Positions 53,591 to 62,869 of a DNA stretch of 64,000 bases are shown here, piece by piece; the first letter of the stretch is position 1, and every line of letters begins with the position of its first letter. The stretch is from Delftia sp. PS-11 (GTDB lineage: Bacteria > Pseudomonadota > Gammaproteobacteria > Burkholderiales > Burkholderiaceae_C): assembly GCF_029870285.1 (NCBI RefSeq), contig NZ_JACSYA010000031.1, positions 1 to 64,000 of the forward strand. Reading direction: 5' to 3'. The notes under the pieces are model-generated. The model had not been told where the DNA came from and did not search any database. It saw nothing but the letters and a program-made list of their open reading frames with translations. The position numbers were made by a program, and so were the translations under genes.

Positions 53591-54373
53591 TCAGCTGCGC
53601 TCGGCCTGCGGGGGGACCAGCCCGAAGTGGCTTGCCAGCACCTGGGTGATCTCGTCCTCTGCCAGTTGGCGTGTTTCGGTCTGCCCGTCTGCCACCGTCT
53701 TGAGCGTGTTGCCTGCAAGGATGAGCCGGCCTGCTGGCTGGTGCAGCACGATGACCCGCTTTTGCACGAAGATGGCATCCGGGTGGGTCGAGTTCAGGTA
53801 GTTCGCAGGCACAAAATCGATCCATTCCTGGGGCGACAGGTTGAAGGCGTATTGAGGGGTCCAGGTGCCATCGACCCTGGCCGTCAGCAGGTATTCGCCC
53901 TGTTCGTCGCGGCTGAGCCGGAAGGTGTCGCTGTCCTGGGCAATGTCGGCATCCAGCGCCTGCAGGTCCATCGGTGCGCGGATTCCGTAGCTGCCGAAAC
54001 CCAGGTCGCACAGCCAGCTGCGCCCCTCGGCTTCTGCGACCAGTGCCATGTGGGTGCGGGGCCTGCGGGCCGGATAGAACATGGGCCGTGCCGCCACGAA
54101 GCGGTAGGGGATGCCCAGCGCCTGCAGCGCCATGGCGAACAGGCCGTTGACTTCGTAGCAGTAGCCGCCCCGGCCGCCGCCGAGCAGCTTGCCGGCGATG
54201 TGTTCCGGGTCGAGAGAGACGATTTTCCCGGCCTGGACATCGAGGTTCTCGAAAGGGATGGTGAAAAGCTGCTGGCGCATCAGCGCGTGCAGGGTCGCAG
54301 CGTCGGGGCCGGCGTTGCCGTGATGGCCGATGCGCTGCAGATAGCGGTCAAGGTCGAAGTTGCTGGCATGCAT
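53591..54373 (-). CDS. nat: Arylamine N-acetyltransferase
   Basis: A 260-residue enzyme that transfers an acetyl group from acetyl-CoA to arylamines and hydrazines. The catalytic triad is visible: Cys in GGRGGYCYEVNGLF, His in RPRTHMAL, Asp in LCDLGFG. The N-terminal LDRYLQRIG and IPFENLDV motifs are also diagnostic. It converges with the LysR gene (10-base gap) and is divergent from the MocR regulator. The start at 54373 fits the family. Confidence 0.95.
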   Translation of the reverse strand: MHASNFDLDRYLQRIGHHGNAGPDAATLHALMRQQLFTIPFENLDVQAGKIVSLDPEHIAGKLLGGGRGGYCYEVNGLFAMALQALGIPYRFVAARPMFYPARRPRTHMALVAEAEGRSWLCDLGFGSYGIRAPMDLQALDADIAQDSDTFRLSRDEQGEYLLTARVDGTWTPQYAFNLSPQEWIDFVPANYLNSTHPDAIFVQKRVIVLHQPAGRLILAGNTLKTVADGQTETRQLAEDEITQVLASHFGLVPPQAERS

Positions 54374-54441
54374 GGAAGAAGTCCTGTGTGCGGATGTCCG
54401 GGGTTCGTGATGGTGTCAGCATAGGTGGATGCTGCCCACTG

Positions 54442-54478
54442 CTGTATAGGCAGACTGATGGAAAATCTACCTGTACAG
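54442..54478. promoter_or_regulatory. Repeated octamers in the nat/MocR promoter
   Basis: CTGTATAG (54442-54449) and CTGTACAG (54471-54478) are near-identical octamers about 29 bases apart, just upstream of the MocR-type gene. MocR regulators often bind direct repeats, so these are candidate sites. Confidence 0.4.
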
Positions 54479-54500
54479 ATTTGGTGAGGCAGAGCTTTTG

Positions 54501-55916
54501 ATGACACGACCCCATTACCTGCGCATCGCAGACGCCTTGCGCCATACTCTCGCCGCTGGTGCCTTGCGTCCCGGCGAGCGCATGGTGTCCGCCCGCAAGC
54601 TGGCCGAGCGCGAGCAGGTCAGCCTGCCGACTGCGCTGGAGGCGTTGCGCTGCCTGGAGGCCGATGGGCTGATTGTTGCGCGGCCGCGTTCGGGCTACTT
54701 TGTGCGGCCACTGACGGCGGCATCGGCACTGCGGCCTGCGCGCACGCCGCCGCGTCCCGTGCCGGTGACGATGTCGGCCCTGGCACAGTCTCTGTTCAGC
54801 AGTGCTGAGGCTCGTCTGATTCCTCTGGGAGCCGCCTTGCCCGATCCGGCCTGGCTGCCCGCTGCCACCCTGCAGCGGGCACTGCAGTCCGCAGGCAGGC
54901 GTCTGCAGGGGCATGGGCTTACCTACAGCATGCCGCCGGGCCGCCTCGATCTGCGTGCCCAGATTGCAGCGCGGGCCGCGCATTGGGGCGCCCGCTTCGG
55001 GCCGCATGAGCTGGTGGTCACCGCTGGTGCAACGCAGGCTGTGCGGCTGGCCCTGCGTGCTGTGTGCAAACCGGGCGATGTCGTGGCCATTGAGCGGCCT
55101 GCCTACTTTGGCACGCTGCTGATGCTGGAGGATCTGGGTTTGAAGGCGCTGGAGGTCGCGACCGACCCCGTTGATGGGCTGCTGCTGGAGCCGCTGGCGC
55201 ATGCCATTGCGCGATACCGGCCTGCTGCGGTGCTGGCTTCGCCCACGGTACAGAATCCGCTGGGCGCCAGCATGCCGGTCGAGCGCAAGCAGGCGCTTGT
55301 CGCGTTGCTGGAGCATGCCGGCATTCCCCTGATCGAGGATGATGTCTACGGTGACCTTGCGGGCGAGGCCCAGCGCCCGCCAGCCTGCAAGGCGTTCGAC
55401 AGCAGCGGCAATGTGCTGTATTGCAGTTCGGTGTCCAAGACGCTGGCGCCGGGCTGGCGCATCGGCTGGATTGCAGCAGGGCGCTTTCAGCCACAGGTGC
55501 TGCAGGCGCGCCTTGCTGGCGATTGGGCGGGCTCCCCTTTGCTGGAGGCGGCTGTCAGCGAGGTGCTCGCCAGCGGTGACTACGACCGCCATCTGAGGCG
55601 TCTGAAATCCCGAGTGCATGCCAGCGTGCAGGCCGTCACTGCGCGGGTCGAGGCCAGCTTCCCGTCCCGCACGCGCGTTGCTGCACCCAGGGCAGGCTTT
55701 TTGCTGTGGGTGCAGCTGCCGCATCAGGTCGACGCGCTGGAGGTGCACCGCCAGGCGCTGGCGATGGGCATTGGGCTCAGTCCCGGGCCGCTGTTTTCCC
55801 CGCAGGCCGATCTGCGCAGCCACCTGAGGCTGAACTGTGCCAACGAGCCCACGCCGCGCCTGCTGGGCGCTGTGGGGCAGATCGGGCAGTTGTGCCATGC
55901 GTTGTGCACGGCGTGA
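54501..55916 (+). CDS. MocR/PdxR-type GntR regulator with aminotransferase domain
   Basis: A 471-residue regulator. The N-terminal winged helix is RIADALRHTLAAGALRPGERMVSARKLAEREQVSLPTALEALRCLEADGLIVARPRSGYFV. The C-terminal 370 residues form a fold-type I aminotransferase domain that binds pyridoxal phosphate: ATQAVRLALRAVCKPGD, LIEDDVYGDLAGE, and the Schiff-base Lys in CSSVSKTLAPGWRIGW. Such proteins sense PLP or an amino compound. The ATG at 54501 is used rather than the TTG one codon earlier. Divergent from nat. Confidence 0.9.
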   Translation: MTRPHYLRIADALRHTLAAGALRPGERMVSARKLAEREQVSLPTALEALRCLEADGLIVARPRSGYFVRPLTAASALRPARTPPRPVPVTMSALAQSLFSSAEARLIPLGAALPDPAWLPAATLQRALQSAGRRLQGHGLTYSMPPGRLDLRAQIAARAAHWGARFGPHELVVTAGATQAVRLALRAVCKPGDVVAIERPAYFGTLLMLEDLGLKALEVATDPVDGLLLEPLAHAIARYRPAAVLASPTVQNPLGASMPVERKQALVALLEHAGIPLIEDDVYGDLAGEAQRPPACKAFDSSGNVLYCSSVSKTLAPGWRIGWIAAGRFQPQVLQARLAGDWAGSPLLEAAVSEVLASGDYDRHLRRLKSRVHASVQAVTARVEASFPSRTRVAAPRAGFLLWVQLPHQVDALEVHRQALAMGIGLSPGPLFSPQADLRSHLRLNCANEPTPRLLGAVGQIGQLCHALCTA

Positions 55917-56071
55917 ATGCCCTTGCTGCGATCAGTCCTAAGCTGCCAAGTTGCCCCTGATGGGTCGTCTTTTCCGGGCTTTGCTTCATCGCTGCCCCAG
56001 TAGTCTTCGATCCAAACGTTCTGCGCGGCTGCGCAGGTGCATTTTGGGCGTTTCCCCCAGGGAGAAGACAT

Positions 56072-56827
56072 ATGACCATCAGAACCGACAACATCAGCAT
56101 ACAGGCGCTCATGGCGCAGGCTCAATCGAAGCTCACCGGCAGCTCCGTTGCACAGACCAGTACGGGCAGCGACAGCACGACGGCAGACAAGGTCAAAAAG
56201 CTGGCACCCTCGCTGGCCAAGGCGCAGGAACGCATCGCGGCCCAGTACCAGACAGCTTCGACCACCTTGTCGGCTCTGGGCCAGTTCAAGTCCTCGCTGG
56301 TGGATCTGGATGCTGCAGGCCAGGCGCTGGGCGCGGTATCCGCTACGGCATCCACCCAGGCCGTGCAGGCAGCAGTGGAAAAATTCATTGCCAGCTACAA
56401 CGCCACCGTGGCCAAGGGAGCCGGCAGCAGCGATACCGGCGTCAGCCGCACGCTGCGCGAACTGCGCTCCGGCATCAATGCGACGACTTCCACCGACCAG
56501 CCCAGTCTGTCGCGCCTGGGCATCACCCAGAACGCCGATGGAACGCTGGTGCTCGATGCCAAGGCGCTGGCCAAGACTCTGTCCAGCAACATGACGGCCG
56601 CAGTGGCTGCGCTGTCCAGGGTGGGCAAGTCCGTGGATACCTCAGCCAGCCATGCACTGGACGCAGACAGTCGGCTGAGCAGCGCCATCAGCACGCTGGG
56701 CACCCGCACTGCGGCGCTCAAGAAGCAGGAAGCCGCAGTGGTTGACACGGCCACCCGCCTGGGCAGTGCCTATGGCACCTCTGCCAACTGGAACCAGATG
56801 GTGATCGACACCTACCTCAAGAGCTGA
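56072..56827 (+). CDS. Compact FliD-like protein
   Basis: A 251-residue protein that reads like the ends of the flagellar cap FliD joined with the middle removed. The N-terminal half has TLSALGQFKSSLVDLDAAGQALG and a VEKFIASYNATV stretch, and the C-terminal half has SLSRLGITQNADGTLVLDAKALAKTLSSNMTAAVAALS, as in the FliD_C domain. It ends with a short hydrophobic coiled segment (QMVIDTYLKS). No signal peptide is seen. Full FliD is usually much longer. It lies 53 bases before a chemoreceptor on the same strand. Role in flagella is inferred only. Confidence 0.7.
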   Translation: MTIRTDNISIQALMAQAQSKLTGSSVAQTSTGSDSTTADKVKKLAPSLAKAQERIAAQYQTASTTLSALGQFKSSLVDLDAAGQALGAVSATASTQAVQAAVEKFIASYNATVAKGAGSSDTGVSRTLRELRSGINATTSTDQPSLSRLGITQNADGTLVLDAKALAKTLSSNMTAAVAALSRVGKSVDTSASHALDADSRLSSAISTLGTRTAALKKQEAAVVDTATRLGSAYGTSANWNQMVIDTYLKS

Positions 56828-56880
56828 GGCCGCACGGCGCCGAACCCTGTATCCGCACCTGAACCATAACGATAAATACC

Positions 56881-58620
56881 ATGAAAAACCTAAGCATCAG
56901 TTTGCGCCTTGGTGGCGGATTTGCCGTTCTCCTGGTGGTCATGCTGCTGATCAGCCTGAGCAGCATCTTCAGCATGGGCCGCATGGCCCAGTCCACAACC
57001 CTGATCACCGAGCAGGCGCTGGTCAAGGAGCGCATGATCAGCGACTGGGCTCGCAACATCCATGCGGGCTCGCGCCGCACGACGGCGATTGCCAAGAGCA
57101 GCGACCCCTCGCTGGCCACGTTTTTTGCCCAGGATGCTGCGGAGTCTTCCCGCCAGTCCAGTCAACTGCAGGACCGTATCGAGCCTTTGCTAACCTCCAG
57201 TGAGGAGAAAGAGCTCTGGGTAGAGATCAAGAAAGCGCGCGCTGGTTACCTGGCAGGCCGCGATGCCGTGACCAAGGCGAAGGCCGAAGGCCGGACCGAG
57301 GACGCCACCCGGGTGTTCACCCAGGACTACCAGCCTGTGACACAACGCTATCTGGAGCTGGTGCAGAAGCTGCTGGAGATGCAGCGCGCCACGATTGACC
57401 GCTCCGCCGCAGAGGTGCTTTCCGAGATGAGTTCGAGCCGCGTGCGCATCATCAGCGTGCTGGCTGTGTTCTTTGTTTTGGGCGCGCTGGTGGCCTGGTG
57501 GCTGACACGCAGCATCACGCAGCCCCTGGCGCAAGCCCTGGGTGTGGCGCGTACCGTGGCCAGCAATGACCTGACCAGCCGCATCACTGCGGATTCGCGC
57601 GACGAAACCGGCCAACTGCTGCAGGCATTGGGCCAGATGAATGACAACCTCGTAGAAGTGGTCAGCCGTGTGCGTGCGGGCACCGACAGCATCGCCACGG
57701 CATCCAGCCAGATCGATGCGGGCAACCAGGATCTGTCTTCGCGCACCGAGCAGCAGGCCAGCTCGCTGGCGCAGACCGCTGCCGCCATGGAGGAGCTGAC
57801 CAGCACGGTCAAGCAAAATGCCGACAATGCGCGCCAGGCCAACCGCCTGGCCCTGTCGGCCTCGGAAGCTGCGACCCAGGGCGGCAAGGTGGTGGCCGGC
57901 GTAGTGGGCACCATGGGTGCCATCAGCGACTCCAGCCGCAAGATTGCCGACATCATCAGCGTGATCGACGGCATTGCCTTCCAGACCAACATTCTGGCGC
58001 TGAATGCCGCCGTGGAAGCGGCCCGCGCAGGCGAGCAGGGCCGAGGCTTTGCCGTGGTGGCCGGCGAGGTGCGCGCGCTGGCGCAGCGCTCTGCCAGCGC
58101 AGCCAAGGACATCAAGGACCTGATCTCGGATTCGGTCACCAAAGTCGAAGAGGGCACGCGCCAGGTGGCCGAGGCGGGCCAGACCATGGATGGCATTGTC
58201 CAGGGGGTGCGTCAGGTCAGCGACCTCGTGGCCGAAATCACTGCCGCCAGCCAGGAGCAGAGCACAGGTATTGACCAGGTGCACCAGGCGATTTCGCAGA
58301 TGGACTCGGTGACACAGCAAAATGCAGCCTTGGTTGAGCAGGCCTCGGCTGCTACCGGCTCCCTGAAGGCGCAAGTGGATCAGTTGGCCGCTGCCGTGAG
58401 TGTGTTTCGGATTGCGGGGGCTATTGCCCCGTCCAAACCTGTACCGGCACGTGTAACCGCTGCACCCAAGGCGGCTGCCGCAGCACCGGCTGCCAAGCGC
58501 GTTGGTGCTCAACCCTCTGGCGCCACTTCACGGCCTCAGCCTTCAGGTGCAAAGCCAACAGCCAAAGCGCCTGCACTGCCAGCGGCTGCCGGCGATGATG
58601 GCGACTGGACCTCTTTCTAG
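56881..58620 (+). CDS. Methyl-accepting chemotaxis protein with CheR-tether pentapeptide
   Basis: A 579-residue chemoreceptor. TM1 (GGGFAVLLVVMLLISLSSIF) and TM2 (IISVLAVFFVLGALVAWWLT) bracket a four-helix-bundle sensor of about 155 residues containing AGSRRTTAIAKS and DATRVFTQDYQPVTQRYLELVQKLL, as in sensors that bind organic acids. HAMP and the tip [38 protein letters not shown] follow. A Pro/Ala/Lys linker ends in DWTSF, an xWxxF tether. It follows the FliD-like gene closely. The ligand is unknown. Confidence 0.95.
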   Translation: MKNLSISLRLGGGFAVLLVVMLLISLSSIFSMGRMAQSTTLITEQALVKERMISDWARNIHAGSRRTTAIAKSSDPSLATFFAQDAAESSRQSSQLQDRIEPLLTSSEEKELWVEIKKARAGYLAGRDAVTKAKAEGRTEDATRVFTQDYQPVTQRYLELVQKLLEMQRATIDRSAAEVLSEMSSSRVRIISVLAVFFVLGALVAWWLTRSITQPLAQALGVARTVASNDLTSRITADSRDETGQLLQALGQMNDNLVEVVSRVRAGTDSIATASSQIDAGNQDLSSRTEQQASSLAQTAAAMEELTSTVKQNADNARQANRLALSASEAATQGGKVVAGVVGTMGAISDSSRKIADIISVIDGIAFQTNILALNAAVEAARAGEQGRGFAVVAGEVRALAQRSASAAKDIKDLISDSVTKVEEGTRQVAEAGQTMDGIVQGVRQVSDLVAEITAASQEQSTGIDQVHQAISQMDSVTQQNAALVEQASAATGSLKAQVDQLAAAVSVFRIAGAIAPSKPVPARVTAAPKAAAAAPAAKRVGAQPSGATSRPQPSGAKPTAKAPALPAAAGDDGDWTSF

Positions 58621-58654
58621 GTTTTTTGCTGCGCCGCCCATTGGCGCAGCTGAT

Positions 58655-58705
58655 TGAAGCCCTGCAGTGCGGGTGCCTTGCGCGGCACGGAACTGCAGGG
58701 CTTCA
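58655..58705. terminator. Long-stem hairpin between convergent genes
   Basis: Perfect 13-bp arms at 58655-58667 (TGAAGCCCTGCAG) and 58693-58705 (CTGCAGGGCTTCA) with a 25-base loop holding further pairing. It overlaps the TetR stop codon. A second stem GCTGCGCC/GGCGCAGC lies at 58628-58650. A bidirectional terminator role is inferred. Confidence 0.5.
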
Positions 58706-59344
58706 GTCTTTGCGGGTGGCCAAACCATCGAAGGTGGTACCCGATACCCAGTCGATGATCTGTGCATTCGTGTATTGGCCTGATGCCTTGAGCAAGGCCA
58801 CCACAGGATCACAGGCGCGTGCAAACAGTGTGTAGAGCACCAGTTCGGGCGGCAGCGCGACAGGCATCTGCCCGCTGGTCTGGGCCTCGGTGATCCAGAT
58901 GCTCAGCCGGTTGCTCAGGGAGATCAGGCGGTCCATGTAGGCGTCGTTGGACTGCAGTGCCTCACTCAGGTGCGAGTTTTGCGCAGGCAGCGACGGCATC
59001 TCCCCCTCCAGCTGGGTCTGCATGGCCCAGCGTGTCACCGCCTTGAGCTGGTCCAGCGCTGGCACGGGCGTGCCAGCCTCTGCCGCCTGTGCCGCGCTGG
59101 CGCGCAACTCATCCACGAACGCCAGCGCCCGGTCCAGCACGCCGACCATGGCGGCGCCTGCCAGCTCTTCCTTGGAAGTGAACAGCTTGTAGAGGCTGGC
59201 TTTTGCCATGCCTGCCTCGGCGGCGACTTCGTCCACCGTCATGGCGTCATACCCCTTGGTGGCCAGCAGCCGGTTGACGGCAGTCACGATGGCCTGCTCG
59301 CGCACGCGCTGGATTTGCTCCTTGATCGATGAACGGGTTTTCAT
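58703..59344 (-). CDS. TetR-family transcriptional regulator
   Basis: A 213-residue TetR regulator. The HTH domain is IVTAVNRLLATKGYDAMTVDEVAAEAGMAKASLYKLFTSKEEL. The C-terminal domain is about 150 residues and of the AcrR C-terminal type. It is divergent from the lipid operon at 59485 (140 bases between starts), which makes that operon a likely target. Its stop lies in the hairpin shared with the chemoreceptor's end. Confidence 0.88.
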   Translation of the reverse strand: MKTRSSIKEQIQRVREQAIVTAVNRLLATKGYDAMTVDEVAAEAGMAKASLYKLFTSKEELAGAAMVGVLDRALAFVDELRASAAQAAEAGTPVPALDQLKAVTRWAMQTQLEGEMPSLPAQNSHLSEALQSNDAYMDRLISLSNRLSIWITEAQTSGQMPVALPPELVLYTLFARACDPVVALLKASGQYTNAQIIDWVSGTTFDGLATRKD

Positions 59345-59484
59345 GTCCGTATTTTAGGCTCAAGGGTGTACTTTGGATACCGTGTAGTGCAATATTTGCC
59401 CGTTTGGTTTATAGTTTGAACTCATCAGTTCACGATTTGCTCTTGAAGGTTCAAGTCGCTGTATCCAACAGACAAGGGGCTCGC

Positions 59485-60831
59485 ATGCATCGCATCGCTG
59501 TCATTGGTTCGGGAATCGCAGGTCTGGCGGCCGCCTCGCAGCTGGCCAGGCAGCAGGGCACGCACAGCGTTTGCCTGTTTGAAGCGGGAGACCACTTTGG
59601 CGGCCATGCCAATACGGTGGACCTGTGCATCGATGGTGTCAGCCAGGGCGTGGATACGGGTTTTCTGGTCTTCAATCACCGTACCTATCCGTTGCTGACG
59701 CGCCTGTTCGAGGAACTGCAGGTGGATACGGTCGCCAGCGATATGTCGTTCTCCGTGCAGGTGCCGCGCGCCGATGGCCGGCCTGGCCTGGAGTGGAGCG
59801 GCAGTTCGCTGGGCGGCGTGTTTGCACAGCGTGCCAATCTGCTGCGCCCCCGGTTTCTGGGCATGCTGGCCGAAATCCTGCGTTTCAACCGGCTGGCCAC
59901 TGCGATTGCACAGAACCAGTCCGATGCGCAGTTGCGCAGCTCTATCGCCGACTTTCTGGATGCCCATGGCTTTGGCCAGGCTTTCCGCGAGGACTACCTG
60001 CTGCCCATGGTCGGCTGCATCTGGTCGTGCCCGACGGACCAGATGCTGCGTTTTCCCGTGGCCACGCTGATCCGCTTTTGCCACAACCATGGCCTGATTC
60101 AGGTCACGGACCGGCCCCAGTGGTACACGGTGCGCAGCGGCTCGCGCCAGTATGTGCGCCGCATGGTGTCCAGGCTGCTGCAGGACGGACGCCATGCGGC
60201 GCGCCTGAATACGCCTGTGCAGGGGGTGCGCCGCATGGCACAGGGCGTGCTGGTGCAAACCGCCCATGGCACTGAGCAATTCGATGCGGTCGTGCTGGCG
60301 TGCCACAGCGACCAGGCGCTGCGCCTGCTGGGCAATGACGCCACGGCGCAGGAGCGCGATGTGCTGGGCGCCATCCGCTATCAGCCCAATCTGGCGGTGC
60401 TGCATACCGACACATCCGTGCTGCCCCGGCGCACTGCCGCATGGGCGGCTTGGAATTACGAGCGTGCGCTCGGACAAAACCAGGAATCCGCAGGCGTTTG
60501 CCTGCACTATCTGCTCAACCGTCTGCAGCCCCTGCCATGGCAGCAGCCGGTGGTGGTGTCCCTGAATCCGGCACGCCAGATTGCCGAGGACCGCATTCAT
60601 GCCCGCATAGAGTACAGCCACCCCGTCTTTGATCTGGCGGCCATCGATGCCCAGGGCAGGGTAGGGCAGCTGCAAGGCCAGCGGCAGACCTGGTTTTGCG
60701 GAGCATGGTGTGGCTACGGCTTCCATGAGGATGGACTGCGGTCCGGCCTGCAGGCAGGACAGTCGCTGCTGCAGGCGCTCGAATACCTTCCTGCCGCAGC
60801 GCATGCCACTGCCATCGGGGGCGTGGCATGA
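59485..60831 (+). CDS. FAD-dependent oxidoreductase, amine-oxidase-like
   Basis: A 448-residue flavoprotein. The Rossmann FAD loop is RIAVIGSGIAGLAAASQLA, followed by a Glu-containing FEAGDHFGGHANTV. The C-terminal dinucleotide half and WFCGAWCGYGFHEDGLRSG match the NAD(P)-binding amine oxidase family often found beside Cfa genes. AAGGGG precedes the ATG at 59485; a frame open to 59329 has no matching sequence. It overlaps the DUF1365 gene as ATGA. The substrate is probably a lipid or fatty-acyl group, not an amine. Confidence 0.88.
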   Translation: MHRIAVIGSGIAGLAAASQLARQQGTHSVCLFEAGDHFGGHANTVDLCIDGVSQGVDTGFLVFNHRTYPLLTRLFEELQVDTVASDMSFSVQVPRADGRPGLEWSGSSLGGVFAQRANLLRPRFLGMLAEILRFNRLATAIAQNQSDAQLRSSIADFLDAHGFGQAFREDYLLPMVGCIWSCPTDQMLRFPVATLIRFCHNHGLIQVTDRPQWYTVRSGSRQYVRRMVSRLLQDGRHAARLNTPVQGVRRMAQGVLVQTAHGTEQFDAVVLACHSDQALRLLGNDATAQERDVLGAIRYQPNLAVLHTDTSVLPRRTAAWAAWNYERALGQNQESAGVCLHYLLNRLQPLPWQQPVVVSLNPARQIAEDRIHARIEYSHPVFDLAAIDAQGRVGQLQGQRQTWFCGAWCGYGFHEDGLRSGLQAGQSLLQALEYLPAAAHATAIGGVA

Positions 60832-61598
60832 GTTGCACGCAGCCGGAGCCAGCCGCGCCGCTGATCGGGTTCGGCCATGTCTGGCACCGCCGCCTGCGGC
60901 CTGCCGAGCATGCCTTCCGCTACCGTGGCTATTTCCTGATGTTGCCCATGCGCAGCCTGTGCCGGCAACCGTCGGCAGCGCTGCGGCGCAACCGGTTCGG
61001 CTGGCTGAGTTTCCATGACCGTGACCATGGCGACGGCGGCGCTGATGCGCTGTCCTGGTTCGAGCAACTGCTGCACAGCGAGGGCATTGCCGATGCTGAC
61101 GGCGAAATCTGGCTGCACACTTTTCCGCGCGTGCTGGGCTACGTCTTCAAGCCCGTGAGCTTCTGGTACGCCCACCGGGCCGATGGTTCGCTGGCTGCCG
61201 TGGTGGCAGAGGTCAACAACACCTTTGGCGAGCGCCACGCCTATCTGCTGGCAGGCCCGGATCTGGGCTGGGGCACGACACAGGTGGCAGACAAGTGTTT
61301 CCATGTCTCGCCCTTTTGCACAGTGCAGGGCGAGTACCGTTTTCGTTTTGAACGCACGGCTGACCGTACTCTGGTGCGCGTTGACCTGCACGATGACGCC
61401 GGTCCGCTGCTGCAGACCAGCGTAGGCGGCGCGCTTGAACCCCTGGATGCAGCCAGCGTGCGCCGCGCGTTCTTCGGAACCCCGCTGATGACGCTGGCCG
61501 TCATCGTCCGAATCCACTGGCAGGCGCTGCGGCTCTGGGCCAAGCGCGTGCCTTTCCATGGCAAACCACCCGAGCCCAAGCGCTTCGTCACACGATGA
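60828..61598 (+). CDS. DUF1365 family protein
   Basis: A 256-residue member of DUF1365, found almost always between an amine-oxidase-like gene and a Cfa gene. The motifs GFGHVWHRRLRPAEHAFRYRGYFL, LLHSEGIADADGEIWLHTFPRVLGYVFKPVSFWYAH and VNNTFGERHAYLL are typical. No catalytic role has been established to my knowledge. It overlaps both neighbours as ATGA, so it is translated together with them and probably acts in the same membrane-lipid modification. Confidence 0.92.
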   Translation: MSCTQPEPAAPLIGFGHVWHRRLRPAEHAFRYRGYFLMLPMRSLCRQPSAALRRNRFGWLSFHDRDHGDGGADALSWFEQLLHSEGIADADGEIWLHTFPRVLGYVFKPVSFWYAHRADGSLAAVVAEVNNTFGERHAYLLAGPDLGWGTTQVADKCFHVSPFCTVQGEYRFRFERTADRTLVRVDLHDDAGPLLQTSVGGALEPLDAASVRRAFFGTPLMTLAVIVRIHWQALRLWAKRVPFHGKPPEPKRFVTR

Positions 61599-62869
61599 AT
61601 ACCACCACCGTGCCCCTGCCAGGCCCTCGCGCTGCCGCGAAACATACCATCCCTGCCAGCGCATGCCGCGTACTCAAGCTGCTGGAGCAGTTGCCGCGCG
61701 GGCAGCTGGATCTGCAACTGCCCGATGGCCAGGTGCGGCGCCTGCCTGCTGAGCAGGCCGCTGCAGCCGATGCAGATGCGTCCTGCATGCTGCACACTTG
61801 GAATGCGCTGGAGCGCTGCCTGAAGTCCGGTGACATCGGATGGGCCGAAGGGTACATGGCTGGCGAATGGGACAGCCCCGATCTGGCCGCATTGCTGCGC
61901 CTTGGCATTGACAACCGCAACCATGTGCAGCGCCTGGTGTATGGCAGCTGGTGGGGACAACTGGGCTACCGGCTGCGCCACTGGCTGCAGCGCAATACGC
62001 GTGCAGGAAGCGCGCGCAACATCCATGCCCACTATGACCTGGGCAATGATTTCTACCGCCTGTGGCTGGACCCGGGCATGAGCTACAGCGCAGCATGGTT
62101 TGAAGGCCGGCAGGGTGATGCCCTGCGGCAGGCCGATCTGCAGGCTGCCCAGGGCGCCAAGCTGCGTCGCACCTTGGCTGAGACACGGCTGCAGCCAGGC
62201 CAGCGCCTGCTGGAGATCGGCTGCGGATGGGGGGGACTTGCCGAGATGGCGGCCCGCGACTTCGGAGCCCGCGTCACAGGCGTCACTCTTTCACGCGAGC
62301 AGCTGCTCTGGGGCCAGCAGCGCATGCAGGATGCGGGGCTGTCTGCGCAGGTGGATCTGCTGTACCAGGATTACCGCGACCTGCCTGCATTGCACGCGGC
62401 ACAACCCTTCGATGCGATTGTCTCCATCGAGATGTTCGAGGCTGTGGGGCAGGCTTACTGGCGTGGTTACTTCAAGACCCTGCACGACTGCCTCAAGCCC
62501 GGTGGCCGTGCCTGCATACAGACCATCACGCTGCACGAAGATCTGTTTGCGCGCTACCAGCACTCCACGGATTTCATCCAGCAGTACATCTTTCCCGGCG
62601 GCATGCTGCCCAGCATCAGCGCCTTTGAGGAGCAGGCGCGCAGTGCCGGGCTGGTGGTTGAAAAGCGTATGGCTTTCGGTGGCGATTATGCGGAAACACT
62701 GAGGCGCTGGCGCCATGCCTTCGAAGACACCCTCGATACCGTGCGCGCCCAGGGGTTTGACGAGCGCTTCATCCGCATCTGGCGCTTTTACCTGGCCTAC
62801 TGCGAGGCTGCCTTTGACACCGGCAACACCGATGTCGTCCAGTTCACCCTTTGCAAGCCCTTGCCATGA
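61595..62869 (+). CDS. cfa: Cyclopropane-fatty-acyl-phospholipid synthase family protein
   Basis: A 424-residue SAM-dependent enzyme that methylenates or methylates unsaturated acyl chains of membrane phospholipids. The N-terminal non-catalytic domain has WAEGYMAGEWDSPDLAALL. The catalytic part starts HYDLGNDFYRLWLDPGMSYSAAWF, with the SAM loop LEIGCGWGGLAEMAARDFG and the SIEMFEAVGQAYW motif. E. coli Cfa is about 380 residues, so this one is slightly longer at the N-terminus. Given the surrounding genes, a methyl- or furan-type product is as possible as a cyclopropane. Confidence 0.92.
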   Translation: MNTTTVPLPGPRAAAKHTIPASACRVLKLLEQLPRGQLDLQLPDGQVRRLPAEQAAAADADASCMLHTWNALERCLKSGDIGWAEGYMAGEWDSPDLAALLRLGIDNRNHVQRLVYGSWWGQLGYRLRHWLQRNTRAGSARNIHAHYDLGNDFYRLWLDPGMSYSAAWFEGRQGDALRQADLQAAQGAKLRRTLAETRLQPGQRLLEIGCGWGGLAEMAARDFGARVTGVTLSREQLLWGQQRMQDAGLSAQVDLLYQDYRDLPALHAAQPFDAIVSIEMFEAVGQAYWRGYFKTLHDCLKPGGRACIQTITLHEDLFARYQHSTDFIQQYIFPGGMLPSISAFEEQARSAGLVVEKRMAFGGDYAETLRRWRHAFEDTLDTVRAQGFDERFIRIWRFYLAYCEAAFDTGNTDVVQFTLCKPLP

